The position numbers and the translations under genes are program-made. From contig OX235262.1 in assembly GCA_944472135.2 (NCBI GenBank), positions 39,979,804 through 40,043,803 of the forward strand: 64,000 bases of DNA, in the 5' to 3' direction. The notes below the pieces were generated by a model, which was given only the letters and a program-made list of their open reading frames with translations, ran no database searches and was not told where the DNA came from. Numbering within the stretch: position 1 is the first letter of the stretch; each line of letters starts with the position of its first letter. The DNA is from Trichobilharzia regenti. Its lineage: Eukaryota; Platyhelminthes; Trematoda; Strigeidida; Schistosomatidae. Below, piece by piece: positions 44,848 to 55,741 of the stretch.

Positions 44848-44984
44848 TTGATAGGCATTTTCAATTCATTAAAAGAAAGGACGCATTTCTCTTTACTTTT
44901 AGGCGGTAAATACAACGTAATTAATGTTTCAATGAGATTAAGACGAAAAGTGGTTAATTTGCAACACTCAATTCTTTTAATAGT

Positions 44985-45270
44985 AATAATCCGCTTTATT
45001 CCAAAAACAATACCTTTAATACAGAATGGAATTTTTAGCATTTTTCACAATATCACATCTAATTTACTCAAAATACAGCTAAAACCAACCACAAGAATTT
45101 GTCTAAATTTACGGTTTGAATAAAGTTAAAAATGCGCCAAGTACAAATGAGAATAATAATAATAAGAGTGGGTTTGTCTCAAACAGTATTGTTGATACAG
45201 TTTGGAAATTTTAGCACGTCGTAGATTATTGAATCTAATGTTCTTTTGATATTGCACAGTGAACAAAAAA
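44985..45270. repeat. two tandem copies of repeat family T
   Basis: 44990-45080 and 45165-45265 share 'acagaatggaatttttagca'-like and 'catctaat.tactc/ttctt' blocks. Other copies lie at 42575, 37612 and 31558 (inverse). The block resembles the 3' part of S1. Confidence 0.5.
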
Positions 45271-46680
45271 AAACAAAAACATAAAACAATTATTACATAG
45301 CTTCAATGATGTTTACGCTTATATGACAATAAACAAAAAAGTGAGGGGATAATAAATTTGGGAAAAACAATGACAGTAAAGCTTAATGGTATAAGGGTGA
45401 AGAAAACTATTTGCATACTAGCGGAAATGAGGTTAGTTAGTTAGTTAATTAATTCGTGCTTATTTTCATTGCATAAAATACGTGCCAAATATGGTAGAGT
45501 GGAAAGTTTTTACTCAGACGTGCGCGCACAAAGTCTTTTGAAATGACATCTTGTTTTACCTGAGGAAACACAAAATTGGAGCTGAGGGTAGAGTGAAGGC
45601 TCACAGTCTGACAAAATTCCTTTAGCAAATTTGTTGCTTCAAATCAAGTGCCTATCATTGACGATGTCAACGATATGGCCCATTGGGATACTACTCGCCC
45701 TACTGACAGTTTCCAGAGTCCTACGATGTATGACAGTCTTTTTCAAGTCTTTTGTTTGGTAAATATAGATAAGCAGTGGATTGCAAGAGGCGCATTTCAT
45801 CCTAATTGTGACTCGCCATCTGGATGAACCTGCATTCCCCTGTACCACGGATATTATTATTATATTCATTTTGCGCTTTCCTGCTGAGTGATTGGATGAA
45901 AGCGCTTAGCCTCTGCTGACATGCTGGTTTCTTGTAAAGATGTCAACAGACGCCGAGCGCTTTGGTCAAGTAATTCATCAAGAAAGCGCGAATCGAATTA
46001 AGTAGTAACTAACACTTGTTGTACAAGAGGTGGCCCTAATGATTCTCTGACTGATGTCAGTCTGCGATCTGTCTACAGACAGTTTACCCATATTAGCTAG
46101 TGAAACTGAGGTTTACTTAATGCATTTTATTGTAGCGCCTGTATACTAAGCTTAACTGCACGCTTATAGAACTTAATCATGTACACATATTTTACGTTTA
46201 CTGAAAATTATTTCACATATGCTTGTGGAGTATATGACATTGTATTACTGAGTAATGCTTTTTCTTTGTTACAGATGTATTTCAAACTAAAATGGTTGTG
46301 ATTATATTCATAGTTAAGTGTCAAGTGGCAAAACAAATTAATGTCATATGTAGAATATTTCATGGGATGGATAAAACTTGAAAAAGGGTGTGCAATTATA
46401 GGATTAGTAGACTAATCGAATAAAATAAAAACGTTACGTAATATTGTGTGAAATTTAATAGCATAGCATTTAACCTTTTAAAAAAGAATTTATTTAAATG
46501 ACAAGTTGAACAAGTGAAATAATACCGGGGACAGTTCAAAGTGAGAGTAGTAATCGTAACAATTGACGTAATGAAGGACAGAATACAAACTGAATAGACA
46601 GAATGAAAAATTGGTAGAACCAAAGTATGATTACGGATTACCATACTATAGTATATAGGGATTAGGATCATGAAAGTATG
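45271..46680. other. unassigned; 76-codon minus frame at 45869-45639
   Basis: The minus frame contains 'HRRTLETVSRASSIPMGHIVDIVNDRHLI', a non-random-looking segment that I cannot assign. Rest unassigned. Confidence 0.3.
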
Positions 46681-46870
46681 AGAGGTTGAACAAACTTTTT
46701 CTGTACACAGAGATCTGGCTTTTTTGTTCCGATTGGCAAAGCTTCAACAATACAGATGGGTAGGGTACGTAGTGATTCGGGTCAATTACCCTTTGCCTTG
46801 CAGATGACTTTAAAGACGGAAGTTAAAGAGATAGGGTGATCATTATCGACCAGATATCCAATGATCGCGC
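46681..46870 (+). mobile_element. possible non-LTR fragment of another family
   Basis: 46735-46800 reads 'LQQYRWVGYVVIRVNYPLPCR', similar in layout to the RWLGH...R.P.H.LP.. tail of some non-LTR elements. Very short. Confidence 0.3.
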
Positions 46871-46973
46871 CGTATTTCGTTTTCACGTTCTTAGAAATCC
46901 GGTTTCGTTAACAATACAAATTTTGATATAAGAATAAACCTTGTGCACTGTGGTAGAGTGTAATTCCATTATG

Positions 46974-47935
46974 GGTAAATTTTCAAGTTTTCACTTGAGC
47001 TTCTAAACACAGGTCATTGTATTATCCCCTAGAAATTAATTTGCTTATCCGATATTACCCAGAGATAATTAATTATTAATTGCACAATACACGCCTTTAT
47101 CAATGAATAAATCACAGAGCAATATAAAATCAAAACAACGAAAACGTTAGGTCAGATTTTGTGTTAATTACTTCTACAGTTTATTTGCTTTTTTCTCCTT
47201 TCGAATGCTCTAGTTCATTATCACAGTTATGTCATCAGCGGTTTTCATACAAAAAAAAGATAATCATAAAAAATGTTTATACAGTAAATTAATTTTCAGC
47301 GAAAATAGATCAAAAACTATGTTGTTTGGAGGGTAATTCATACTATACTTTTAGTGATGAACTAATTTGATAATATAGCGACACTAAAGACAATTCCAGT
47401 CATAATTTTTATAGTACATATACGTTTTCACGTTATACGATGTGCTAACATGTGTACACGGTCAGAGATGAACAGTAGTTGTGTTTAGAAGCTCAAGTGA
47501 AAACTTGAAAATTTGTATTCCATTATGGGTAAATTTTGTTTTGATAAAGTCTCACAGTGTTATACAGTAATGTTTACTGATCAGTCACTAAAAGTATAGT
47601 ATGAATTACCCTCCAAACAACATAGTTTTTGATCTATTTTCGCTGAAAATTAATTTACTGTATAAACATTTTTTATGATTATCTTTTTTTGTATGAAAAC
47701 CGCTGATGACATAACTGTGATAATGAACTAGAGCATTCGAAAGGAGAAAAAAGCAAATAAACTGTAGAAGTAATTAACACAAAATCTGACCTAACGTTTT
47801 CGTTGTTTTGATTTTATATTGCCCTGTGATTTATTCATTGATAAAGGCGTGTATTGTGCAATTAATAATTAATTATCTCTGGGTAATATCGGATAAGCAA
47901 ATTAATTTCTAGTGGATAATACAATGACCTGTGTT
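46974..47935. repeat. 1-kb inverted repeat (arms about 352 bp) with nested inverted block
   Basis: Main arms are 47007-47358 and 47585-47935. In addition, 46974-47009 is the reverse complement of 47483-47516, which lies in the spacer, and 'ttccattatgggtaaatttt' is directly repeated at about 46966 and 47519. CTGATGA (47703-47709) and GAAA (47739-47742) lie in the right arm. The spacer relates to the PLE terminus at 230-330. Confidence 0.95.
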
Positions 47936-48099
47936 CCTGTGCGTATATATATATATGCTGATTGACATTTCACTCCGTTTTATGTTGTTTCCCTTTGTAT
48001 AGAAAAATTAATTATTTGTCTAATTAATGGATGAACTCATAAAATGACTAACCTCGTTTATCATTTTCAGTTATAGTAAGTTTATATATGCATATATTT

Positions 48100-48575
48100 A
48101 TATATATGATTCCCAAGGGTTTCGGATGGAAGACAGAGCTTCATTTTTACAGTCACCTTCAGCTTGCTCCACAAGTGCCCACAAACTTTCATCTCGTCTT
48201 CACACAACCCTCTCCATTTCGCCCTAGGATCCACGCCTAACTCGTCATTTCTCACAGGGATTACCCTATGGAACCACCTTATCACGTGTTGGCACTGAGC
48301 AGTCTCCACAGAGGGTGTCGGATCTTATCTCTTTTTTTTTCTACATATTAGTTGGGCAGAAGGTTCTCATTTAGTTTATTTTGAGAGATTCTTGTTGCTT
48401 AGCATTTCTGGCCATCTAATCACCAGCATGGTGCAAAGACAACTGTTGATGAAAGCCTGAAGCTTGTTGGAAACACTCCTAGTCCTTGAACAGCAAAGAA
48501 CTATTGACTTGACATTGATGCCGAAAAACCGAATCTTCATACTGAGGGCAGCAGATTCCTACACAGACTCCTGAA
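48100..48575 (-). mobile_element. RTE-type non-LTR fragment, 3' part
   Basis: The minus strand contains the RTE tail-like start (48108-48140), the terminal basic region near 48215-48290 and 'VKSIVLCCSRTRSVSNKLQAFINSCL' in broken form near 48435-48520. Confidence 0.7.
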
Positions 48576-48984
48576 TAATAAGGTAATATATATATATATT
48601 CCTAAATAATTCTGTATAACTTTATCTGCTTATTATGACTGTGAGAATGATGAAGACAGCTCATATGTGATGTGAGTGTACTTTTATGATAGATATAGCG
48701 GTTTATATTTCTTTAATTAAAAAATAACAATAATAAAATAATAATAAAATATATCTTGTTCTGGGAAAAAATGATTAAGTCGGTACATTTATTGCTTGAA
48801 ATAATTACTATTGATAATAAGATCTGGGTTAATTATATACATACATATATATGTCAGATGTTTACTAATTAAACGTATGAAAAGTTAACCTAACTATAAG
48901 TAAATCTATAAAATAATCAAGGCACTACGTTTTAAGATTTCACCTCAAATTGAATTTGTGGACTAATGGACAATTATTTGATCT

Positions 48985-49225
48985 CACCTTGTGACTCTGT
49001 AGCAGTAAGTGCCCATGATACCTACCTGAGATTGAACCAAGGACCTTCAATTTACGAGTTGACTGTCCTAATCGCTAAACAATCAGGATGAAATCAAATG
49101 GTCAAAGAATTCTAACTTGTGCTATTACAGTCTCAAGCACAGGTAGAGAAGGATTGTTGGGCGTAGGGCTAGCAACCACACACCACTAAACCTATCAAAT
49201 CGCTAGAGAAACTTCAACGCACAGA
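48985..49225. mobile_element. SINE-like sequence with tRNA-like head
   Basis: The minus strand of 48990-49090 has A-box-like (tttagcgattaggac) and B-box-like (ccttggttcaatctcag) segments; 49150-49220 resembles the S2 body on the plus strand. Confidence 0.4.
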
Positions 49226-49354
49226 AAATATTTTAAAAATACAAAAACTTCCAATAATAGTCTTTTTATTCGCTCGAATCAGAGAGACGAAATGACACTT
49301 CTGGCTGGTGAAAGCCTTCAAGAAGCCAGTCAGCCAGCCGATGTGACTTCTCAA

Positions 49355-49548
49355 AATGAAACCAAGAATAAGAATGGGTACGTGGAATGTCCGCACAATG
49401 TGTAAGGTTGGCTGGAAAGGCTGCCCAAGTAGCCAACGAAATGAGACGTGGCATAGAATTACCGGGTATCTGCGAAAACAGATGGAACGGATGTGGATTA
49501 TGAAAATTGTCAGCTGTAGATTCAGTATTTTACTCCGGCCACCCAGAT
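49355..49548 (+). mobile_element. RTE-type element, start of the APE endonuclease, cut by a SINE
   Basis: ATG at 49356 encodes 'KPRIRMGTWNVRTMC', containing the TWN motif that opens APE-type endonucleases. After a frameshift it continues 'KAAQVANEMRRGIELPGICENRW' and 'FYSGHP'. This is the only copy of the endonuclease N-terminus in the window. Confidence 0.8.
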
Positions 49549-49741
49549 ATTTTTTTATATTTTTTGATTACAGTTTCATTCCACACTGTATTTTTGGTAC
49601 AAGTATGGAATTTTCAGCATGGATATCGGTAGCCCGAATTTTGCAGGCCGACCATTGATATCAAGTGTGCGTCGGCGTGGGCTCGAACCTCGGACTATGT
49701 GCATGGTCGGCGAGAGTCCTAATCACTGTGCCACCGACGCA
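49549..49741 (-). mobile_element. tRNA-headed SINE (family S1) inserted in the RTE endonuclease
   Basis: Well-preserved S1: T-run at 49550-49565, B box (GGTTCGAGCCC on minus) near 49677-49688, and acceptor GCGTCGGTGGCACAG from 49740 downward. Confidence 0.85.
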
Positions 49742-49825
49742 ACCACAAGCACACCAAGGGAGTGGCTATAATGATTTCGCCAGTGGCAGCCAAAGCCCCC
49801 CATCCTCATTGGTGAGACATCCATC
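49742..49825 (+). mobile_element. RTE endonuclease continuation
   Basis: Reads 'HKHTKGVAIMISPVAAKAP', the segment that follows the first endonuclease block, and ends where an S3 SINE begins. Confidence 0.65.
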
Positions 49826-50180
49826 CACACACTTGACTGGATGTACCCAACTGGTCACGACTTCTCACTCCAATCTTAGGAAACTCTGATGACATTGATT
49901 GGTGGTTGCGTTAAATCATGAATTAGTAGAAGTTAGAATTCATCAACTGGCCACTGAATCGGGCTGCAGTAGCTGAATGGTATACGCTCTTGCCTTGTAA
50001 CCAAAAGGCCCTGGGGTTTGAACCTTCGTGGTGGATGCGTACTTCCTATGATTTCCAAACTAGGATGAAACAGCTGTCCAGTATTTCAGTGCTGGTTTTC
50101 AATGGTTCTCTAAACGATATCAATCCGTGATCAACTGGTAAAAACAAATCTAATCCTTGCAAACCAACTACTGAAAATAT
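49826..50180 (+). mobile_element. SM-alpha-like SINE (S3)
   Basis: Leader from about 49840, A-box-like 'agtagctgaatggtatacg' at 49968-49986, B-box-like 'gggtttgaaccttc' near 50013-50026. The hammerhead-like 'ccaaactaggatgaaacagctgtcc' occupies about 50057-50081. The 5' box is decayed (cctatga). It probably inserted in the RTE element. Confidence 0.75.
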
Positions 50181-50624
50181 CAGAACTATGATATAAATTC
50201 TAGAAGAAAAGAGGGCAGTAATTACGAGTGAGTTGAAACATCCAAATATGTATTAATAATGTAGTTAGATCATTAAGGCGGGATTTTCAAAACATTTATA
50301 TCGTTACACTGTATACTATAGAAAATATACTTCTACAATATACCGAATGTTTCCTTTCTGCAGGTTGGGTAACAATCGTAGATTGCATCTGTTACATAGA
50401 CTTCAAACCAAAATCATCGCGTAATAAATAGCTGATAAAGTAGGAGAATCAGGAGTATTGTCGCAAACTGACTAGCCATTTACGTGTCAAAAAAGGATCC
50501 TTCGAAGACTTTTTGTCAAAACAATCTAGTTTTTATAATATCTTGCAACAGATATAAAGTGAGACAAATCAAATACCTGAAAACTAAGCTTAGGAGGTAA
50601 GTGACTGCCTTAAGGATGAAGTTT
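50181..50624. other. unassigned AT-rich sequence
   Basis: Nothing recognised. Confidence 0.4.
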
Positions 50625-50955
50625 ACTGAAGTTCTCCTAAGAAATCGTCCCCAGTAGAGTCCATCAGATTGGCTATTAGGACAAATTATCACCGCTGACA
50701 TTTGCTGGTGTTTGCGCCAAAATCACGAATTGGTAGAAGTTGCATTTATGTACTGGTTATTGTTTCAAGTCCCAATAGCTGAATGGTCTACAAGCTTGGT
50801 TTGTAACGGGAAGGTCTTGGGTTCTAACCCTGATGGATTCGCACTGTTGATGAACGCCAAACTAGGCTGACAAAGAAGCTGTCCAGTACTCCTGGTTAGT
50901 TTTCAATGGTTCTCTAAAATGTAGCAGACCATGATCAGACTTGAAATACGTGGGC
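50625..50955 (+). mobile_element. SM-alpha-like SINE (S3)
   Basis: A-box-like 'aatagctgaatggtctac' at 50775-50792; B-box-like 'gggttctaaccctgatgg' near 50819-50836. The domain 'TTGATGAACGCC ... GGCTGACAAA' keeps part of the hammerhead layout, with a GCC/GGC stem. Confidence 0.7.
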
Positions 50956-51589
50956 TCAATTAGAAGACCGGGTTATTTAGATTAGTGAAGCATAAGAACT
51001 TGCAGAAATCTAGACAATTAGACCCTAACTAACGAGAAATCTACAAAAAATTTCGGACATAAGAGTAAAACCGCAATGACAGCCAAGTTTTGAGATTAAG
51101 TGCCTTTAGTTGAGGTAATTGTAAACCGAAAAATATTTTTTTGAGATGTTATCCAGCAAAGCAATACGGTTTCAGTGTGGGATTTATTGATAATATGGAT
51201 TACACACCGTCACAGTATCCAGGTCGCGGGCGTATCTGAATGGGTAGTTGTCGAATTTTATATAGAATCTGTATCATTTAAAGCAATGTAATTAAGAACA
51301 AAGTTATTTTCAGTGTTACACATAGCACAAATGATTAGGTGATGCAATTTCTAATGGGCTGAGGGAAGGTAAGAAACTTATTTTCGGAAAGAGTTAAGCT
51401 AATTTCTACAAGAGGGCCTTAATTCAAAGAAAGAACAATTTAGTTTTCTAATTTTCCTGTGAATATAAATTAGCACTGGTGGGTGTAAATTACTGTTTTT
51501 CTCCGTCAGCTTAAAAACATAGGGCTAGTCACTAATGAGCATCAGATCAATTTTGAAGTATTGGCTTTGTAGGGATTTTGTTTGATTGG
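50956..51589. other. unassigned sequence
   Basis: Nothing recognised. Confidence 0.4.
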
Positions 51590-51745
51590 TCGGAGGATTT
51601 CATCATGAGCCATTAGAACGCGTTCCAGGAGTTAATGGTTTACCAGCTCGCCTTGTACCAGAAGGTTCTGGGTCCGAAGCTTGATGGACGCAACAGCTGT
51701 CCAGTACTCCTAGGTTTTCCAACGGTTCTCTAATATCTATATTTC
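51590..51745 (+). mobile_element. S3 SINE lacking the hammerhead-like domain
   Basis: Head remnants near 51635-51685, then 'acgcaacagctgtccagtactcc' (51688-51710) joined directly, so the domain between them is deleted. Confidence 0.6.
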
Positions 51746-51779
51746 TTCACATTCAATTATCTACGACCATGAACTTTAG

Positions 51780-52105
51780 TCGAAAGTAATTACTAAAATT
51801 CTGATGCAAATCTACACACTGCTTACAGTGTTTAACAAAATTAGACTAATATTTGTAAGTTTGAGGTCAAATTTTGATCATAGTTCATGCAATTTTGTTT
51901 ATTATATTTTGATTCCTGTTTCATGGATCATATGATTGGACAAAGTTTTTAAAAACAAGAGATGCCCTTTTTATATATAAACCTCTGTTATTTTAATTTC
52001 GATTAATTTCTCTGAAGAAGTTCAGACCAGTTTTTGAACGAAACACTGGAATTACTCATTTCAATTTCTCTAAGATTATACAAATATAATTTTAACATAT
52101 GTCTT
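51780..52105 (+). mobile_element. solo PLE terminal repeat, homologous to the palindrome arms at 61.9-63.1 kb
   Basis: Matches 62770-63070 along its length. The hammerhead-like element is CTGAAGA 52012-52018, stem GTTCA (52020-52024) with TGAAC (52035-52039), GAAA 52040-52043. Compared with 62997-63017, one stem pair changes from G-C to A-T. Confidence 0.75.
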
Positions 52106-52129
52106 TAAGTATAAGGATTCAGGAAGTTA

Positions 52130-52345
52130 GTTTCTAGCTGGCTGGTATGCATACTAGATGATTGGAGGCAATCGGCAGGAAGCCTTGGATCTAAGTTTCG
52201 TGCTAGTTGGCACTCATCAGCAAGGCGTATCTGCAACCTTGAAGGAACTCATGTCCCTTCTGAGATTCGAACCCGTGTCACCCATTGCTGCAGTCAGAGA
52301 TGTTGTCCCTGAGTTATTCAGGCTCGCGATTGACCTCCTGTAGGA
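52130..52345 (-). mobile_element. tRNA-derived SINE, family S4
   Basis: The minus strand has a B box (CGGGTTCGAATCTCAG) near 52262-52277 and an A-box-like segment near 52305-52330. A second copy is at 54105-54325. The body differs from S1-S3. Confidence 0.6.
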
Positions 52346-52781
52346 CTGTATTAGATATTTTTGATTGCGCACTAGTCAGTAATTAGTTTAATGTGTCTAG
52401 TCCTATCTTCGGTGCAGATTGAATTCTATCAGTCTAGCTCGCAATATGGTATGCATAATTTCAGACTATTTTGGATGGATGCATTCAAAGAAAATTAGTA
52501 AAACAGAGGAAACAAAGACTTAATGCAGATGCACATTCTATTAAAAACATGATTCTCGAAATGCCCTCCAAATATAACTTGCTTTCCATCTTCTATATGA
52601 TGCAAGTAGATAACTAATTATCATGGCTAAGACCGAACTAGTGCTTAACAGTAGTCTTATAGTGCACCAATGCACTGTGAGTATCAGGATTTTGTCGGTA
52701 GTTCAAGAACAGCCTGCTTGTGAACCATATACAGTACCCAGGTTCAATTCCAGGCTGACTCCCTACTAAACCTCAATAAGT
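52346..52781. other. tRNA-like head near 52690-52775; rest unassigned
   Basis: 52698-52765 has 'gtcggtagttcaagaacagcctg' split by divergence and a B-box-like 'ccaggttcaattccagg'. It may be another SINE head truncated by the S1 insertion that follows. Confidence 0.35.
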
Positions 52782-52972
52782 TATTTTATTTATTTTTGAT
52801 TACAGTTTCATTCCACACCGTATTTTTGGTACAAGTATGGAATTTTCAGCATGGATATCGGTAGCCCAAATTTCGCAGGCCGACCATTGATATCAGGTGT
52901 GCGTCGGCGTGGGCTCGAACCTCGGACTATGTGCATGGTCGGCGAGAGTCCTAACCACTGTGCCACCGACGC
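52782..52972 (-). mobile_element. tRNA-headed SINE (family S1)
   Basis: Nearly the same sequence as 49549-49741, including the B box and GCGTCGG/CCGACGC acceptor; T-rich tail at 52782-52797. Confidence 0.85.
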
Positions 52973-52999
52973 ATACCTGATATATAAAGGTTAGAAAAT

Positions 53000-53100
53000 A
53001 CGGAAGGGTGGACAACTTCACCCTGTATAGGCAATACCACTGCTACTCAAAATTCAAAAGTTAAGTGTGGTATTTCGCCCTCGGAACGCGAACGCTTGGA
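53000..53100 (+). mobile_element. S2-like tail fragment
   Basis: 'aataccactgctactcaaaattcaa' near 53033-53057 and a later '.ggaacgcgaacg' resemble the end of S2. Confidence 0.35.
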
Positions 53101-53904
53101 ATCAGGCAGCCTGATATTACAACCTTCATGGCTATTCAATACGTGAAAAACATGCCGGTTTTAGAATAACAACGAAGCTAGCTTATCATGCAACACAGAA
53201 TGATTAACAGGTTAGTTGTCATAAAATGCTGTTTCAATAAAATTCAGAGGTGAGAAGGCAGAGAATACTACTAAAAGATTAACCAATCTGACCTACAAAT
53301 ATTTGCCTAGCCTGAAATTCGATTGATCGAATGGTGTCTAATGTCATTTGACTATATTAATTCTCTTATGTTTTTGAATATGTCTCCCTCACTTTTGAAG
53401 AATTTCTTGTTCTGAATAAACCAAAGACCACTTCATATGCCTGCAAGCTTAAAAACAGTCCTTTCTTTTACATCAAAGCGTTTCTACCTCTCTTAACAGC
53501 CTGGAGAATACATCAATTATTATAAATAAGTTTCAATACGTATACGGCATACTTCAGCGTCACTTCAAACTAAATGGTGTTTAATAACACTTTACACATA
53601 TCATAAGTAATATCAACCTGTTTATAAATGAACTCTGCTTACTCCACTATTACGCATTTTGTTCGTCTTGTTATAATATGGTGATAAGAGTTGTTAAATG
53701 CCTATTGAGTTGAAGTAATCCTGAAGTATGTCTAGGTAATCACACTTGTTTCTAATAATTGACGTCACTGCTAGATTTTAAGACTGTAGAGTAAAGTTTT
53801 TGAAGTCAGTAACTTATTTTGTCTTCTCCAATTATATATTTGTTCTTGCTTTGTTCTAAACTGATTAATTTTCAAATATTGGTTTTTTCGTACTGATAAA
53901 GAAT
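53101..53904. other. unassigned AT-rich sequence
   Basis: Nothing recognised. Confidence 0.4.
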
Positions 53905-53995
53905 CCCAAACTAGACTGAAGAAACAGCTGTTTAGTACTCCCAGGTTTTCCAGTGGTTCTGTAACCGATATCAGCTCATGACGAAACCCTCCATC
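53905..53995 (+). mobile_element. S3 SINE 3' part
   Basis: Begins within the hammerhead-like domain (ACTGATAAAGAATCCC ... GAAGAAACAGCTGT) and ends with the family tail. Confidence 0.6.
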
Positions 53996-54104
53996 TAATC
54001 AAAACTGGTTAGGCAAACTGTATATATAAATCTTCACTACTTTTTATTAAAAAACAACCAATGCGTATAAATGAAGACTGAATTCTATTTGATAAATCTG
54101 CAAT

Positions 54105-54325
54105 TTGATCATCAGGCTAGGCGACTTGTCATGGGCGTGTGAAATTACATTCTTGGAGGTTTCTCCGTAGGGAGGTTGTTAGTACCATTCAGAAAGGAAC
54201 ACTTGCAACTATGAAATCACGCATTTCTTTTCATAGGTTTGAATCTGCGTCACTGAGTAATGTAATCAGATTCATTAATACTGAGATATCCAGGTCGGTG
54301 ACTGACCTGCTGTAGGAAGTCCAAT
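54105..54325 (-). mobile_element. tRNA-derived SINE, family S4
   Basis: Resembles 52130-52345: B-box complement 'aggtttgaatctgcg' near 54236-54250, A-box region near 54285-54310, ending 'gacctgctgtagga' as in 'gacctcctgtagga' at 52332. Confidence 0.55.
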
Positions 54326-54939
54326 ACTTTTAAACGATTAATACCGATTGAAAGTGCAGTAAAATTAAGAGATGCCCATGTTGAGAACCTGACTGATATA
54401 ATTCAGTCTATCCAAATGATATTGACTACTCCTTCCTGACCAATCTAAGTAGCCATTGAAGTCCTACCGTTGGTCACTTGTGAAACTGACTAATTCAGTA
54501 TTGGAATCTCTGACTGCAAGTCTGAGTGATGAGTGCTGGTAAGTTCTGGGAAACATGACTTCCTTTAATATGCTTGCTGACGGATGCCAATAAGCATGCA
54601 GTCTTGGTTCAGGGCTTCCTGTCGGTCGTCATAAGATATGTGACACAGTAATTATTCAATAGTATATACATAATACCCTGCTAGTGGTGGCTAACAGTAG
54701 AATCCACTGTCCCAGTTTCGTCCCGTTTCACACTCGTCAATTAAAATGTAACTGCGTTCTGAATGAGAGATAGTTTTCATTTTATACATGCATCCATGAT
54801 TTCACTGTAAGCCATTATCAACTAAGTAACATAATGTTCATCTTAGAACGTCTTGGCAGCATCTTACTAGACGCTGTGTCGACAGAAATGGATAATTTAG
54901 ATTCAGTAAAAATTCATCGATTGGAAATTCAAAAGTTAC
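54326..54939. other. unassigned sequence
   Basis: Nothing recognised. Confidence 0.4.
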
Positions 54940-55545
54940 TTCAGAAAATCGCATACACATATCTCAGTTAGGTTAGCATCACTTCAACTGCAGGCGACAA
55001 GGATGAAGATGTTACAGGTGCTATCAAAAAAACAAGACTGACATTCGCTACTCTGACATCAGTGCGGATATCCGTTGGGCTCAGCGTACGGGACAAAATA
55101 CGGAATCTTAACACTTCTACATATTTCACAGACTCTATATACGGTGGGTAGCATTTCTAACAAGCTGCGGAAGACTTTCACCAACAACCACTTTCTCTCG
55201 ATTCCGAACAACAGATAGTCTGATTGAAAGAATTATTAACAACAAGGAACTCTGGAAAGTAATAAATCAACCAAAAACACATTATTGAATAAAAATGCAC
55301 TAGAGCATGGCGACCCTTGCGCGACAACACACTCTTAGCTGGATCTCATGGAGGGTCTGAATGAGTGTGTTGGAATGTACCAGGGAGGAAATAGTGTAAG
55401 AAACAGATGAAATTGTATGGGTAATCACCAAGCTTGCCGGAAAGGCAGCAAAAGATAGATTGAAGTGAAAGATGTGTCGCTGAAGATATACATACACTCA
55501 GAACCCCAGGAAGCAATAATAGATAATATTAATAATAACAATAAA
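54940..55545 (+). mobile_element. RTE-type non-LTR fragment, RT C-terminus and 3' tail
   Basis: 'GDKDEDV' after a 'TYLS' block (54958-55020) corresponds to the TYLGS...DEDV segment. Decayed 'KIRNLNT' (55095-55115) and the terminal basic region follow. The 3' end near 55480-55545 carries an AAT-rich run, with an S1 SINE adjoining directly. Confidence 0.7.
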
Positions 55546-55741
55546 TTTTTTTTGATTTACAGCTTGATTCCACACTGTATTTTTGGTACAAGTATGGAAT
55601 TTTCAGCATGGATATCGGTAGCCCAAATTTCGCAGGCCGACCATAGATATCAGGTGTGCGCCGGCGTGGGCTCGGACCCCGGATCATGTGCATGGTCGGC
55701 GAGAGTCCTAACCACTATGTTACCGGCGCACAATAACACCA
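55546..55741 (-). mobile_element. tRNA-headed SINE (family S1) at the RTE tail
   Basis: Complete S1, T-run 55546-55552, acceptor region near 55733-55741. Insertion into the AT-rich end of an RTE copy. Confidence 0.85.
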
